Shown: piece after piece, positions 10,106 to 19,289 of the stretch
How positions within the stretch are numbered: position 1 is the first letter of the stretch
Layout of the letters: every line of letters begins with the position of its first letter
NCBI RefSeq assembly: GCF_022749515.1
Contig: NZ_CP094242.1
Location: 1,612,001 to 1,676,000 of the forward strand
Length of the DNA stretch: 64,000 nucleotides
Direction: 5' to 3'
Source of the DNA: Morococcus cerebrosus
GTDB taxonomy: Bacteria; Pseudomonadota; Gammaproteobacteria; Burkholderiales; Neisseriaceae
Position numbers and translations under genes: made by a program
The notes under the pieces: model-generated
The model's database searches: none
The model's input: the letters and a program-made list of their open reading frames with translations, nothing else
What the model was told of the DNA's origin: nothing

Positions 10106-11221
10106 GGATTCGGATTTCAAGTGCAACACTAGGGTACCAGTGGTTGGAACAGATTTAAGAATAAAACACTTGGCGTTTCGTAGCCAAGTGTTTTTCTCGG
10201 CCGGTGGTTCAACTCATCTTGAACCCTGCGTATCTCCCGATCGCTGATGTTTCGGAAATCGGTTTGTTTGGGGAAATATTGCCGGATGAGTCCATTGGTG
10301 TTCTCATTCAGCCCTTTCTCCCAAGAATGGTAAGGGCGGCAAAAATAGGTTTTCGCCTTCAAGGCTTTGGCTATTTTGGTGTGTTGGTAGAACTCTTTGC
10401 CGTTATCCATGGTGATGGTGTGGACTCTGGCTTTATATGCCTTTAATACCCTAATGGCCGCCCGGGCAGTGTCTTCGGCTTTTAAGTTCTTTAATTTGCA
10501 GATGATGGTGTAGCGGGTAGTGCGTTCGACCAAGGTCAATAACGCGCTTTTCTGATTTTTGCCGACGATGGTGTCGGCCTCCCAATCGCCGATGCGGGTT
10601 TTCTGGTCGACGATAGCAGGTCGGTTTTCTATGCCGACGCGGTCGGGCACTTTGCCTCTGGTCCATGTGCTGCCGTAGCGTTTGCGGTAGGGTTTGCTGC
10701 ATATTCTGAGGTGTTGCCACAAAGTGCCGCCGTTGCTTTTGTCTTGGCGGAGGTAGCGGTAAACGGTGCTGTGATGGAGTGTGATCCCGTGGTGTTTATG
10801 CAGGTAGGCACATACTTGTTCGGGACTGAGTTTGCGGCGGATAAGGGTGTCGATGTGTTGAACCAGCTGCGAATCGAGCTTATAGGGTTTTCGCCGGTGC
10901 TGTTTGGTCAGCCGGTTTTGCCGTTGGGCTTTATCGGCGCTGTATTGCTGTCCTTGGATGCAGTGCCGCTTGATTTCTCGGCTGATGGTGCTTTTGTGGC
11001 GGTTGAGCTGTTTGGCGATTTCGGCGATGGTGCTTTTGTGGCGGTTGAGCTGTTTGGCGATTTCGGCGATGGTGCAGTGGCGGGACAGGTATTGGATATG
11101 GTATCGTTCGTCTTGGGTCAGTTGTGTGTAGCTCATGGCAATCTTTCTTGCAGGAAAGGCCGTATGCTACCGCATACTGGCCTTTTTCTGTTATGGAAAG
11201 TTGCACTTCAAATGCGAATCC
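10106..11221 (-). mobile_element. IS30-family insertion sequence (IS1655-like)
   Basis: The 22-bp ends at 10106-10127 and 11200-11221 are inverted copies with 20 matches, both containing AAGTGCAAC. Between them lies one transposase gene on the minus strand. I see no clear short target duplication with these borders, so the true ends could lie a few bases inward. IS1655 is the IS30 element I know from Neisseria; the assignment rests on family and genus. Confidence 0.85.
10129..11136 (-). CDS. IS30-family transposase with duplicated HTH segment
   Basis: 335 residues, about 14 more than I expect for IS1655. The extra length is a tandem copy of [14 protein letters not shown] in the N-terminal HTH: residues 22-35 repeat at 36-49, an exact 42-bp duplication. 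The DDE catalytic core is complete: [17 protein letters not shown] and a glutamate after [13 protein letters not shown]. Two copies of a recognition helix could alter binding to the terminal repeats, so activity is uncertain. Confidence 0.92.
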
Positions 11222-11240
11222 GCCGACGTGTTATCCATTC

Positions 11241-11347
11241 TATAGTGGATTAAATTTAAATCAGGACAAGGCAACGAAGCCGCAGACAGTACAGATAGTA
11301 CGGCAAGGCGAGGCAACGCCGTACTGGTTTAAAGTTAATCCACTATA
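11241..11347. repeat. Correia element (short, 107 bp)
   Basis: TATAGTGGATTAAA at the left and its inverted copy ending TTAATCCACTATA at the right, internal 50-bp segment absent. It sits 20 bp from the IS30 right end and 5 bp after the ubiA stop codon. Confidence 0.93.
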
Positions 11348-11352
11348 TTGCC

Positions 11353-12270
11353 TTACAACCGCGTAGCAGCCATAGTCCACAAATAATGTCCCGACAGACC
11401 CAAGAACCAGAGCAGACCGATATGGTTGTTATCCAAAAACACTTTAAAACAAGTCTGGCGGTCGCGCGTTTTGATGGCATGGTATTGACCGATTTGCAGC
11501 CACACCACCGCAGGCAGCATAATCCAATACGGCCATGTCGCGCCGATTTTCACGCCCAACACCGCCATCAGCGCGGTAAACCAAAAATGGCAGAGCATGG
11601 AAGCGGAAATATCGTGATCGCCGAACGTGATGGCCGAAGTTTTAATCCCGATTTTCAAATCGTCTTCCTTGTCCGACATCGCATAAATCGTGTCGTAGGC
11701 AAGCGTCCACAAAGCATTGGCGGTAAACATCAGCCACGCCGTAGAAGGCACGCCGCTGCGGACGGCGGCAAACGCCATCGGAATCCCGAAAGAAAACGCC
11801 AGCCCCAAATAAAACTGCGGCAGCGGGAAAAACCGTTTGGTAAAGGGGTAAGTCATCGCCAGAAACAGCGCGGGAACGCTCATCACCCAAGTCAACAGGT
11901 TCAGCGGCGTCATGCAGAGGGCGGCAAGCAGGCAGAGGATGACGGTCAGCAGAATCGCTTCCGTTTTAGAAACCAACCCGCGGGCAAAGGGGCGGTTTTT
12001 CGTGCGCTCGACCGAACCGTCAAAATTGCGGTCGGCAAAGTCGTTGATCACGCAGCCTGCGCTGCGCATAAAGAACGTACCGGCGGTAAACGCCCAAAAA
12101 ATATCCGCTTCAGGAATCCCTTCCGAAGCAACCCATAACGCCCAATAGGTCGGCCAAAGCAGCAACAACGTGCCGATAGGCTTGTCGATGCGCATCAGCT
12201 TGCCGTATACCAAAATGCGGGCAACAGCGTGACGGTTGAGAAAATGTAGGAGAAAACGTCTTATCTTCAT
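11353..12270 (-). CDS. ubiA: 4-hydroxybenzoate polyprenyltransferase
   Basis: Integral membrane prenyltransferase attaching the polyprenyl tail to 4-hydroxybenzoate in ubiquinone synthesis. The 305 residues have about eight hydrophobic segments. The first aspartate-rich motif [19 protein letters not shown] is near residue 77 and the second, [13 protein letters not shown], near 195; both bind the Mg-diphosphate. The opening may start a little downstream, at [16 protein letters not shown], but the listed ATG gives a normal length. The gene stands alone; the region upstream has no partner. Confidence 0.95.
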
Positions 12271-12635
12271 GTAGGTAATTTAAATTCTATGGCAAACCCG
12301 GACAAACCTCGCATCCCTTTTCAGACTTTGCCGTTACCTTATTAAAATTCTTGTAACTGTTTCGACGGAAACTTGCCTATTATAAGCTAATTTTCAAGAA
12401 TGATGATTAAATTTAAACATTTATGACAAAAATTAAATAGGGTGCTATTTGGAAGTCTGGAAATGACTCTAGAAAATACAATACAAACATCTAAAATAAA
12501 ACACTTAAAAATCAATAAGAAATTACTTCAAAAGCATCACTCTTCTACGACATACCCAACTTACCTAAATCATCCATTTAATACAAAAAAAATCCTTCTT
12601 TATTACAAAACAAATAATCGGTTTTCCCAAGAATA
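12271..12635. other. AT-rich gap without a convincing gene
   Basis: The stretch between ubiA and the pseudouridine synthase terminator is strongly AT-rich. A 64-codon frame at 12442-12636 is Lys/Asn/Thr-rich, has no clear ribosome site and looks like composition noise. No RNA or repeat was recognised. Confidence 0.5.
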
Positions 12636-12673
12636 AGGTCGTCTGAAATGCAACTTACCAGTTTTCAGACGAC
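12636..12673 (-). terminator. Inverted uptake-sequence hairpin after rluF-like gene
   Basis: AAGGTCGTCTGAAA pairs with TTTTCAGACGACT. It lies 34 bp after the stop of the pseudouridine synthase gene. Confidence 0.65.
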
Positions 12674-12706
12674 TCTGTCTTACTGCAAACATCAGGCTTA
12701 CAACAT

Positions 12707-13450
12707 TTAAAACGACTCATCCGCCCGCAGATAGCGCCATTTACCGGGCGGCAGTTTGCCCAGTTTGACTTTACCCATTCGAATCCGCTTCAGCCCGACG
12801 ACACGCAAACCGACGAGTTCGCACATACGGCGGATTTGCCGCTTTTTGCCTTGTTTCAACACGAAACGCAACTGGTCTTCGTTTTGCCATTCTACTTTGG
12901 CGGGACGCAGTTTCTCGCCGTCCAAACTCAATCCGTGATTCAGCAAGGCAAGTCCTTTTTCGTCCAATTTGCCGCGCACGCGCACGAGATATTCTTTTTC
13001 GCTGCCGCTGTTTTCGCCGATAAGCTGCTTGGCGATGCGGCCGTCCTGCGTCAACACCAGCAACCCGACGGAATCGATGTCCAGCCTGCCGGCGGGCGCC
13101 AAGCCGAATTTGTGTTTTTCGCTGAACGGAATGCGGCTGTCGTCGCCTTCCCAACGGTTGTCGGCGGTAATCAGCTCGGCGGCGGATTTATAGCCTTTTT
13201 CCGCCTGCGCGCTGACGTAGCCGACGGGCTTGTTGAGCAGGATGGTAACGCGCTCCGCCTGTTTTTCATGCGCCTGCCGGTTGAGGTCGATGCGGTCGCG
13301 TTCGGTTACTTTCTGACCGAGTACGGCGGTTTGCCCGTTGACCTTGACCCAGCCTTGCTCGATGTAGCTATCCGCCTCGCGGCGCGAGCATAAGCCCAAT
13401 TGCGCCATACGCTTGGAAAGGCGCATGGTTTCTTCGGATGTATTGTCCAT
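12707..13450 (-). CDS. rluF: RsuA/RluF-family pseudouridine synthase
   Basis: 247 residues. An N-terminal S4 RNA-binding domain ([30 protein letters not shown]) is followed by the synthase domain with [17 protein letters not shown] near residue 115, which holds the catalytic Asp. The ending [39 protein letters not shown] resembles RluF (23S rRNA position 2604) more than RsuA or RluE, but the exact target base is inferred and the symbol is tentative. The gene stands alone between uptake-sequence hairpins. Confidence 0.8.
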   Translation of the reverse strand: MDNTSEETMRLSKRMAQLGLCSRREADSYIEQGWVKVNGQTAVLGQKVTERDRIDLNRQAHEKQAERVTILLNKPVGYVSAQAEKGYKSAAELITADNRWEGDDSRIPFSEKHKFGLAPAGRLDIDSVGLLVLTQDGRIAKQLIGENSGSEKEYLVRVRGKLDEKGLALLNHGLSLDGEKLRPAKVEWQNEDQLRFVLKQGKKRQIRRMCELVGLRVVGLKRIRMGKVKLGKLPPGKWRYLRADESF

Positions 13451-13500
13451 AATATGTCTGAATTTAAAAGAGAAAACGGATTATATCACTGCAATAGGAA

Positions 13501-13542
13501 AGGTCGTCTGAAAAGAAATCAAGAGACTCTTTCAGACGACCT
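13501..13542 (-). terminator. Inverted uptake-sequence hairpin after galU
   Basis: AGGTCGTCTGAAAAG and CTTTCAGACGACCT form the stem, 24 bp after the galU stop codon. Confidence 0.65.
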
Positions 13543-13566
13543 TATCTTTTCAAGACTAGATCAGGC

Positions 13567-14430
13567 TTAAGAATATTGTTTTAAGAGTTCGCGGAACTGC
13601 GCACCGGTTTCCGGATGTTTCAAGCCGTAGGCGACGGTAGCTTCCAGATAACCCAGTTTGCTGCCGCAATCGTAGCGTTTGCCGTCGAAGGCATGGGCGA
13701 GAACGAACTCGTGATCCAACAAGCGGGCAATGCCGTCGGTCAGTTGGATTTCGTTTCCTGCGCCGCGCGGCAGGTTTTCCAGAAGACTGAAAATGCGAGG
13801 GGTCAGGATATAACGGCCGACAACAGCAAGATTGGACGGCGCTTCTTCGGGCTTCGGTTTCTCTACAATATTGGTAATCCGTTGAAAGCTGTTTAATTTT
13901 TCCACTTCTACAATGCCATAAGAACCGGTTTGCGACGGATCGACGGTTTCCACGCCCAAAACGCTGTTGCCGCTTTGATTGTAGATATCGACCATTTGCT
14001 TCAGTGCGCCTTTGGGCGCGTCAATCAGGTCGTCGGCGAGAATAACGGCAAAGGGTTCGTCGCCCACTGCGGCACGGGCGCACAATACGGCGTGTCCTAA
14101 ACCCAAAGCCTCGGCTTGACGAATATAAAGGCAGGTAATGTTAGAAGGCAGAATGTCTTTAACGTGTTCCAGCAGTTTGTCTTTTTGACGCATTTCCAGC
14201 TCGGTTTCCAGCTCGTAGGCTTTGTCGAAATGGTCTTCGATACTGCGTTTGTTGCGGCCTGTAATGAACACCATTTCTGTGCAACCTGCTTCTACTGCTT
14301 CTTCTACCGCGTATTGAATCAACGGCTTATCGACGATAGGCAGCATTTCTTTCGGACTGGCTTTGGTGGCAGGCAGAAAGCGCGTACCCATACCGGCTAC
14401 AGGGAAAACGGCTTTTTTAATCGGTTTCAT
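13567..14430 (-). CDS. galU: UTP--glucose-1-phosphate uridylyltransferase
   Basis: Makes UDP-glucose, the precursor for UDP-galactose and surface glycans. The 287 residues show the nucleotidyltransferase signature [21 protein letters not shown] near the start, then the sugar-binding [20 protein letters not shown] near 170 and the [12 protein letters not shown] stretch near 215. Length is normal for bacterial GalU. It is monocistronic here; in Neisseria UDP-glucose feeds lipooligosaccharide synthesis, which is background knowledge rather than a feature of this locus. Confidence 0.97.
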   Translation of the reverse strand: MKPIKKAVFPVAGMGTRFLPATKASPKEMLPIVDKPLIQYAVEEAVEAGCTEMVFITGRNKRSIEDHFDKAYELETELEMRQKDKLLEHVKDILPSNITCLYIRQAEALGLGHAVLCARAAVGDEPFAVILADDLIDAPKGALKQMVDIYNQSGNSVLGVETVDPSQTGSYGIVEVEKLNSFQRITNIVEKPKPEEAPSNLAVVGRYILTPRIFSLLENLPRGAGNEIQLTDGIARLLDHEFVLAHAFDGKRYDCGSKLGYLEATVAYGLKHPETGAQFRELLKQYS

Positions 14431-14621
14431 AAATTTTCCTCTTACTTTATATTTCTAAAGTATCCAGCTATCCGGGGCCACAATGATTCATTGGCTTCAT
14501 TCCCAGACCACATCACTAAAAATGATTTTGTAATAATCATCAATGTGTTAATTGTAACATGACATAATTTCACTGTAACAACCTCAACCGTAAAGCACAG
14601 CAAAATCCTGTATCCGTATTT

Positions 14622-15239
14622 TCACTCTACACCCTTCTGACCGGCACAATAATACCGGTAACGTTCTGCCAACCCATACAATATCAGCGCAGTCAATCCC
14701 CAAATATCGTAATGCAAATACGGCAAAACAGGCGTAGCAATCATATTGCCTTCATGAATGAAGCTGCGGCTGCCATAGTTGCCCATATCCAGTGCGAAAT
14801 CCAATGGCAAGTAAAAGATTTCAGCCACTTCCCCACTATTGGCACAAGTTGGCGGATTTTCCAGACAGAGTGCCAAAACCGGATGTACTTCATAACCGGA
14901 CGGCGTGTAATAAGGCGGCAACAGTGGAAAAACCTGCCAAAAATGCGGTGCAATTCCCGTCTCCTCTTCAGTTTCACGCAATGCTGTCACAATAAAGTCT
15001 TTATCCCCTTCGTCTGACCTTCCTCCGGCAAAAGCAATCTGCCCGGTATGGTGTCGCAGGGTATCGGCGCGACGCGTCAGCAAAATTTGCCACTGCCCTT
15101 CCCGCCGAACGACTGCCAGCAAAACGGCGGCTGTTTTACCTTCCTGCCGGACAAAACGGTTTCGTTCCTCTTGCACTATGCTGGCATAACGAAATGCCTG
15201 CCCGAAAAAATCCACAAGATCGGTCTGCCTCATCTCCAT
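14622..15239 (-). CDS. Nudix hydrolase, CoA pyrophosphatase type (NudL-like)
   Basis: 205 residues. The family signature LLTRRADTLRHHTGQIAFAGG (residues about 53-73) marks the CoA/acyl-CoA diphosphatase subgroup, which cuts CoA to phosphopantetheine and 3',5'-ADP. The Nudix box runs on with GGRSDEGD and RETEEETGI; the glutamate seven residues before RE is replaced, as in other members of this subgroup. The ATG at 15239 is used; a second in-frame ATG two codons later is possible. No operon partner is visible. Confidence 0.85.
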   Translation of the reverse strand: MEMRQTDLVDFFGQAFRYASIVQEERNRFVRQEGKTAAVLLAVVRREGQWQILLTRRADTLRHHTGQIAFAGGRSDEGDKDFIVTALRETEEETGIAPHFWQVFPLLPPYYTPSGYEVHPVLALCLENPPTCANSGEVAEIFYLPLDFALDMGNYGSRSFIHEGNMIATPVLPYLHYDIWGLTALILYGLAERYRYYCAGQKGVE

Positions 15240-15413
15240 ATACAGACTCCGAAAACAATGATTGATAGGTCGTCTGAAAAAAGAATATTACATTAGGTTT
15301 ACGGTTGCTTAAAGCTCACGAATCTACAAAGACAAGCGCTTGTGATAAAGTATCGGCTGTTTTCACGACGGATTATCTGCGCTTCAGTCCGTTTTTTTGA
15401 ATAAAGGCTTATC

Positions 15414-17273
15414 ATGTTTTTGTCTCCGTCCCATATCCGCACACTGGCAGCAGCCGTCATACTGCTGTTTTCTGCCCAAACCATTGCCGCCAAGCAAGAA
15501 TCTGCACCAGAAGTCAAAATCCAATCCCAGGCCATTCAGAAAAAAAACCGCCGTACGCCTGAAGCAAGGCTCGCCGAACAAGAGCGTTTGATTGCTGCAA
15601 ACGATCGCGCTTGGAAAATTTTCACGCTTTTAGGCGGCGAAATGGCTTTGCAAAAAGGGGATGCCGGCATGGCTTTGGGCACCTATATGCATATGCTCGA
15701 CCGCACAAAATCACCCGACGTAGCAGAACGCGCATTGGAAATGGCAGTTTCACTCAATGCATTCGAACAGGCCGAATTGATTTATCAAAAATGGCGGGAA
15801 ATCGAACCTGTTCCGGGTGCAGCACAAAAACGCATGACCTGGCTGCGCGACTTTCTGCTCGGAAAAAACGACAAACACCTCAGCGGCTTGGATGAAGTCC
15901 TCGCAGGCGCTACTGAAGAACAAAACCGCCGTATTTTCCTGCTTCTCGCCCAAACCGCCGTCCAGCAGCCTGATTTGGCAGAAAAGGCCTCGGCACAAGT
16001 TCATAAAGAAACACTCAAATACCCTGAAATGCCTGAAGCGGCGATTGCAGATGCCATTTACAGCGCATACGACGGTAAGAAAAAAAATGCCATTGCCGCC
16101 CTGCAAAGACTTGCCAAACTGGATTCTGAAATCCTGCCCCCGACCATGCTCACCTTGCGCCTGATGGCGCAACGCAGTCCGGAAATCCTCAACGGATTCT
16201 TCGAACAAACCGACACGCGCAAACTGTCATCCGTATGGCAGGAGCTTGAAATCACCAACCTGGTTGCCAACCACCGTCCCGACAAGGCATACAGTCGTCT
16301 GAAAACGTTACTGGAAGACAACCCCTCGCCCGATTTGTTTATCCAGGCTGCGATACTATCCTCCAGCCGTAAAGATGACTTATCCGTTGTCAACCATTAC
16401 CTCGAAAAAGCCTACCAATCCGGCACAAGCCAACAACAAAGCCGTGCCGCCCTGATCGGCGCCATGACTTATGCCGATGCCAAAGATTACGTCAAGGCCA
16501 AACAATGGCTCGGCAAAATCAATTCTGCGGATTACATTTTCGACAAAACCGTTCTCAGCGCCTCGCTCGAAGCCGAACAAGGCAACGGCAAAGCCGCGTG
16601 GGAATTGGCACAACGTGCGCTCAAACTGCCCGAGCAGCAAGGACGCTTTTTCAGTGCGCGCGAATTGCAACGTGTTTCCCTGTTTGCCATCGCCAAACAC
16701 GACAACCCTAAGAAAGCACTATCAGAGCTGAATACACTTATGGCAAAAGCTTCCAAACAGCCTGATGCCAACCAACTGCTGCCCGACATCCTCTACCAAC
16801 GCGCCATGGTTTACGACAAAATTGGAGAGCGCGACAAAGCCATTGCCGACCTTCGCCGCCAGTTGGAAATATCCCCCGACAGTACCAGCGGCATGAATGC
16901 TCTAGGCTATATCATGCTTTCTTCCCCGAAATATGATTTAAACGAAGCATTCAAACTGATTCAGGCCGCGTATCAGGTTGATCCGGAAAACCCCGCCATC
17001 AACGACAGCCTCGGTTGGGCATATTATCTGAAAGGCGATGCCGAAACTGCCTTGCCCTACCTGCAATACGCCTTCGAACAATATCCCGACGCCGAAGTCG
17101 CCTCGCATTTGGGCGAAGTTTTGTGGAAGCTCGGCAAGCCCGAAGATGCCAAAGCCATTTGGAACGAAGGTTTGAAACAAGAAGGCGACATCGGTTTATT
17201 GAAAGAAACCATGCGCCGATTCAATATTCCCGTTCCCCCGCGCAAAAAACACCCCTCCGCCAAAACAAAATAA
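15414..17273 (+). CDS. Exported tetratricopeptide-repeat protein
   Basis: 619 residues with a signal peptide (about residues 1-26, ending AQTIAA). The C-terminal third contains clear TPR units, for example YQRAMVYDKIGERDKAIADLRRQLEISPDS, NPAINDSLGWAYYLKGDAETALPYLQYAFEQYPD and VASHLGEVLWKLGKPEDAKAIWNEGL; the middle is helical with weaker repeats. Such proteins act as periplasmic or outer-membrane scaffolds. It is followed closely by lolB, which suggests an envelope role, but a hairpin separates them. No enzymatic motif was found. Confidence 0.85.
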   Translation: MFLSPSHIRTLAAAVILLFSAQTIAAKQESAPEVKIQSQAIQKKNRRTPEARLAEQERLIAANDRAWKIFTLLGGEMALQKGDAGMALGTYMHMLDRTKSPDVAERALEMAVSLNAFEQAELIYQKWREIEPVPGAAQKRMTWLRDFLLGKNDKHLSGLDEVLAGATEEQNRRIFLLLAQTAVQQPDLAEKASAQVHKETLKYPEMPEAAIADAIYSAYDGKKKNAIAALQRLAKLDSEILPPTMLTLRLMAQRSPEILNGFFEQTDTRKLSSVWQELEITNLVANHRPDKAYSRLKTLLEDNPSPDLFIQAAILSSSRKDDLSVVNHYLEKAYQSGTSQQQSRAALIGAMTYADAKDYVKAKQWLGKINSADYIFDKTVLSASLEAEQGNGKAAWELAQRALKLPEQQGRFFSARELQRVSLFAIAKHDNPKKALSELNTLMAKASKQPDANQLLPDILYQRAMVYDKIGERDKAIADLRRQLEISPDSTSGMNALGYIMLSSPKYDLNEAFKLIQAAYQVDPENPAINDSLGWAYYLKGDAETALPYLQYAFEQYPDAEVASHLGEVLWKLGKPEDAKAIWNEGLKQEGDIGLLKETMRRFNIPVPPRKKHPSAKTK

Positions 17274-17278
17274 AAAAC

Positions 17279-17307
17279 AGGTCGTCTGAAAACTTTTCAG
17301 ACGACCC
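17279..17307 (+). terminator. Inverted uptake-sequence hairpin before lolB
   Basis: AGGTCGTCTGAAAA and TTTTCAGACGACC form a 13-bp stem with a tiny loop, 6 bp after the TPR gene stop and 22 bp before the lolB start. No long T-run follows, so read-through into lolB is likely. Confidence 0.6.
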
Positions 17308-17328
17308 TTCCCCTGCACAGGATTTATC

Positions 17329-17916
17329 ATGAAACAGACCAATATATTATCCGCAGCCGCCCTAACCCTCCTCATCACCGCCTGCGCCCGCCCCGAGCTC
17401 CCGCAGCAAAATGGTTGGCAACCGGCTGAAACAGTCAACGATTTTTCCGCCGAAGGGCGAATCGCCGTCAAACTCGAAGGCAAAGGCTCTTACGCCAACT
17501 TCGATTGGACATACCAAAACCAAGTTCAAACCATCAACATCAACACCCCGATCGGCAGCACCGTAGGGCAGTTGTGTCAAGATAATCAAGGCGTATTGGC
17601 TGTCGATAACAAAGGCCGTACATATGAAGCCGCTACCGCACAAGAACTTAGCAACCGCCTATTGGGATTCGAACTCCCTATCCAATATCTGCACATTTGG
17701 GCAAGCGGAAAACGTGTAGCCGGCGCACCATACCAACTGCTCCCGGACAGCCGCCTGCAACAATTCGACTGGACAATTTCCCGCACACTCAACAGCAACG
17801 GCAAACCCAAAACCCTCCTATTGGAAAGCCCAAAACTCACTCTGCGCTTGGCATTCGACAACCTCGACGATCATCCCGAGGGCAACACCCAAACCCAATG
17901 TGCCGCCAGAAAATAA
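17329..17916 (+). CDS. lolB: Outer-membrane lipoprotein receptor LolB
   Basis: Takes lipoproteins from the carrier LolA and inserts them into the outer membrane. The 195 residues start with a lipoprotein signal whose lipobox is LITAC (Cys19). FSAEGRIAVKLEGKGSYANFDWTY is the typical LolB beta-strand region, and the position between TPR and ispE genes fits many beta-proteobacteria (lolB-ispE-prs). The next gene, ispE, starts 27 bp on, so the two are probably cotranscribed. Confidence 0.93.
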   Translation: MKQTNILSAAALTLLITACARPELPQQNGWQPAETVNDFSAEGRIAVKLEGKGSYANFDWTYQNQVQTININTPIGSTVGQLCQDNQGVLAVDNKGRTYEAATAQELSNRLLGFELPIQYLHIWASGKRVAGAPYQLLPDSRLQQFDWTISRTLNSNGKPKTLLLESPKLTLRLAFDNLDDHPEGNTQTQCAARK

Positions 17917-17943
17917 CCATCTCGCCAGACAACCGTAAATAAA

Positions 17944-18789
17944 ATGATTCCAAACGAAGCACAAGCCTTCCCGGCTCCTGCCAAACTCAATCTGGATCTC
18001 AGAATCACCGGGAAACGCGCAGACGGCTACCACAACCTAGAAAGCATTTTCTGCCTGATTGACTTATGTGATACCGTTTATCTGAAACCACGTTCAGACG
18101 ACCTTATCATACTCCACACACCGACAGGCGGTATTCCACCGGAACAAGACCTGGCATACCGTGCCGCATCTTTACTGCAAAAACACACTAACTCAAAATC
18201 AGGTGTTGAAATTTGGTTGGATAAAAAAATCCCGACAGGCGCCGGCTTGGGAGGTGGCAGTTCGGATGCGGCAACCGTACTCACCGTATTGAACCATTGG
18301 TGGGAATGCGGATTATCCCGCCAGCAGTTAATTAATTTAAGTGCGACTCTGGGCGCAGATATTCCCTTCTTCCTTTTCGGCAAAAATGCCTTTGCCAAAG
18401 GTATAGGCGAGCAATTATCCCCTATCGATATACCGAAGCAATGGTATGTCGTCATCAAACCCAAGGCCCATGTTTCCACTCCCAAAATTTTCTCGCATGG
18501 GAACTTGACACGAAATTCCAAACCAAGCATAATGCCGACTTTCCAATCTTTGCAGCCGTTTAGAAATGATATGCAGGCTGTTGTTTTTCAGGAATATCCT
18601 GAGGTTTGGAAAGCTTATTGTGAATTATCCGAATATGGTTCTACGCTAATGACAGGATCTGGAGCGTGTATATTTCTCTCTACGGATAGTCGGCAAGAAG
18701 CAAACAATATATACCAACAAGTTTCACAATCATATGAAGCATATTGTGTTGAAGGTTTAGACATTCATCCATTGTTTCAAATGATTTGA
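17944..18789 (+). CDS. ispE: 4-diphosphocytidyl-2-C-methyl-D-erythritol kinase
   Basis: GHMP kinase of the non-mevalonate isoprenoid pathway. The 281 residues show [24 protein letters not shown] near the start and the ATP-binding [17 protein letters not shown] near residue 97; the C-terminal [10 protein letters not shown] motif is near 238. It sits in a lolB-ispE-tRNA-prs order that is common in the class. The 3' end of the gene lies 6 bp before the first tRNA-Gln, so the tRNAs may be part of the same transcript. Confidence 0.96.
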   Translation: MIPNEAQAFPAPAKLNLDLRITGKRADGYHNLESIFCLIDLCDTVYLKPRSDDLIILHTPTGGIPPEQDLAYRAASLLQKHTNSKSGVEIWLDKKIPTGAGLGGGSSDAATVLTVLNHWWECGLSRQQLINLSATLGADIPFFLFGKNAFAKGIGEQLSPIDIPKQWYVVIKPKAHVSTPKIFSHGNLTRNSKPSIMPTFQSLQPFRNDMQAVVFQEYPEVWKAYCELSEYGSTLMTGSGACIFLSTDSRQEANNIYQQVSQSYEAYCVEGLDIHPLFQMI

Positions 18790-18795
18790 TAAAGT

Positions 18796-18871
18796 TGGGG
18801 AGTCGTCAAGCGGTTAAGACACTGGATTTTGATTCCAGCATGCGAAGGTTCGAATCCTTCCTCCCCAGCCA
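18796..18871 (+). tRNA. tRNA-Gln(TTG), copy 1
   Basis: 76 bases. The TGGGGAG/CTCCCCA acceptor pairing, the anticodon stem CTGGA/TCCAG around TTTTGAT (anticodon TTG), the GGTTCGAATCC T-arm and an encoded CCA are all visible. It starts 6 bp after ispE. Confidence 0.97.
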
Positions 18872-18882
18872 AATCCCTTTGT

Positions 18883-18958
18883 TGGGGAGTCGTCAAGCGG
18901 TTAAGACACTGGATTTTGATTCCAGCATGCGAAGGTTCGAATCCTTCCTCCCCAGCCA
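18883..18958 (+). tRNA. tRNA-Gln(TTG), copy 2
   Basis: Identical by eye to copy 1 over all 76 bases, including the encoded CCA. The spacer from copy 1 is 11 bp. Confidence 0.97.
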
Positions 18959-18969
18959 GCACCCTTTAT

Positions 18970-19045
18970 TGGGGAGTCGTCAAGCGGTTAAGACACTGGA
19001 TTTTGATTCCAGCATGCGAAGGTTCGAATCCTTCCTCCCCAGCCA
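18970..19045 (+). tRNA. tRNA-Gln(TTG), copy 3
   Basis: Identical by eye to copies 1 and 2. The 11-bp spacer differs from the first spacer, so the repeat is limited to the tRNA itself. A terminator follows directly. Confidence 0.97.
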
Positions 19046-19050
19046 AATAA

Positions 19051-19080
19051 GAGCGTGTAAGTTTCCTTACACGCTCTTTT
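19051..19080 (+). terminator. Rho-independent terminator after tRNA-Gln cluster
   Basis: GAGCGTGTAAG and CTTACACGCTC form a perfect 11-bp stem around a 4-base loop, followed by TTTT. Confidence 0.92.
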
Positions 19081-19118
19081 ATGTTGAAAATCAATGATAA
19101 CGCTGAAAGACTTTGTTT

Positions 19119-19186
19119 TATAGTGATAAATTTGGATTGAAATGAGGCGCGATAGCGATGTAACGCCACAAATTTAATTCACTATG
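19119..19186. repeat. 67-bp miniature inverted-repeat element (Correia-like ends)
   Basis: ATAGTGATAAATTTG at the left and CAAATTTAATTCACTAT at the right are inverted copies with a 2-base gap. The core does not match the Correia elements of this window. The small size, AT-rich ends and position upstream of prs suggest a mobile miniature element, perhaps related to Correia repeats. Confidence 0.55.
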
Positions 19187-19206
19187 CCGGTCATTATGCG
19201 TATAAT
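19178..19206 (+). promoter_or_regulatory. Candidate prs promoter using the miniature element end
   Basis: TATAAT at 19201-19206 with TTCACT (4 of 6 consensus bases) at 19178-19183 and a 17-bp spacer. The -35 hexamer lies inside the right end of the miniature element. The prs ATG is 84 bp downstream of the -10. Confidence 0.5.
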
Positions 19207-19289
19207 AACGCCCATAATGTCTTGGACATAAAGCAGAGGGAAGCATGACGTTTTCTGAGCGGAAGTTAAACATAAAATCAGGTGAAGAT

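Noticed and set aside
12442..12636. 64-codon frame downstream of ubiA
   Set aside because: AT-driven Lys/Asn/Thr composition, no ribosome site, and it runs to an uptake-sequence hairpin.
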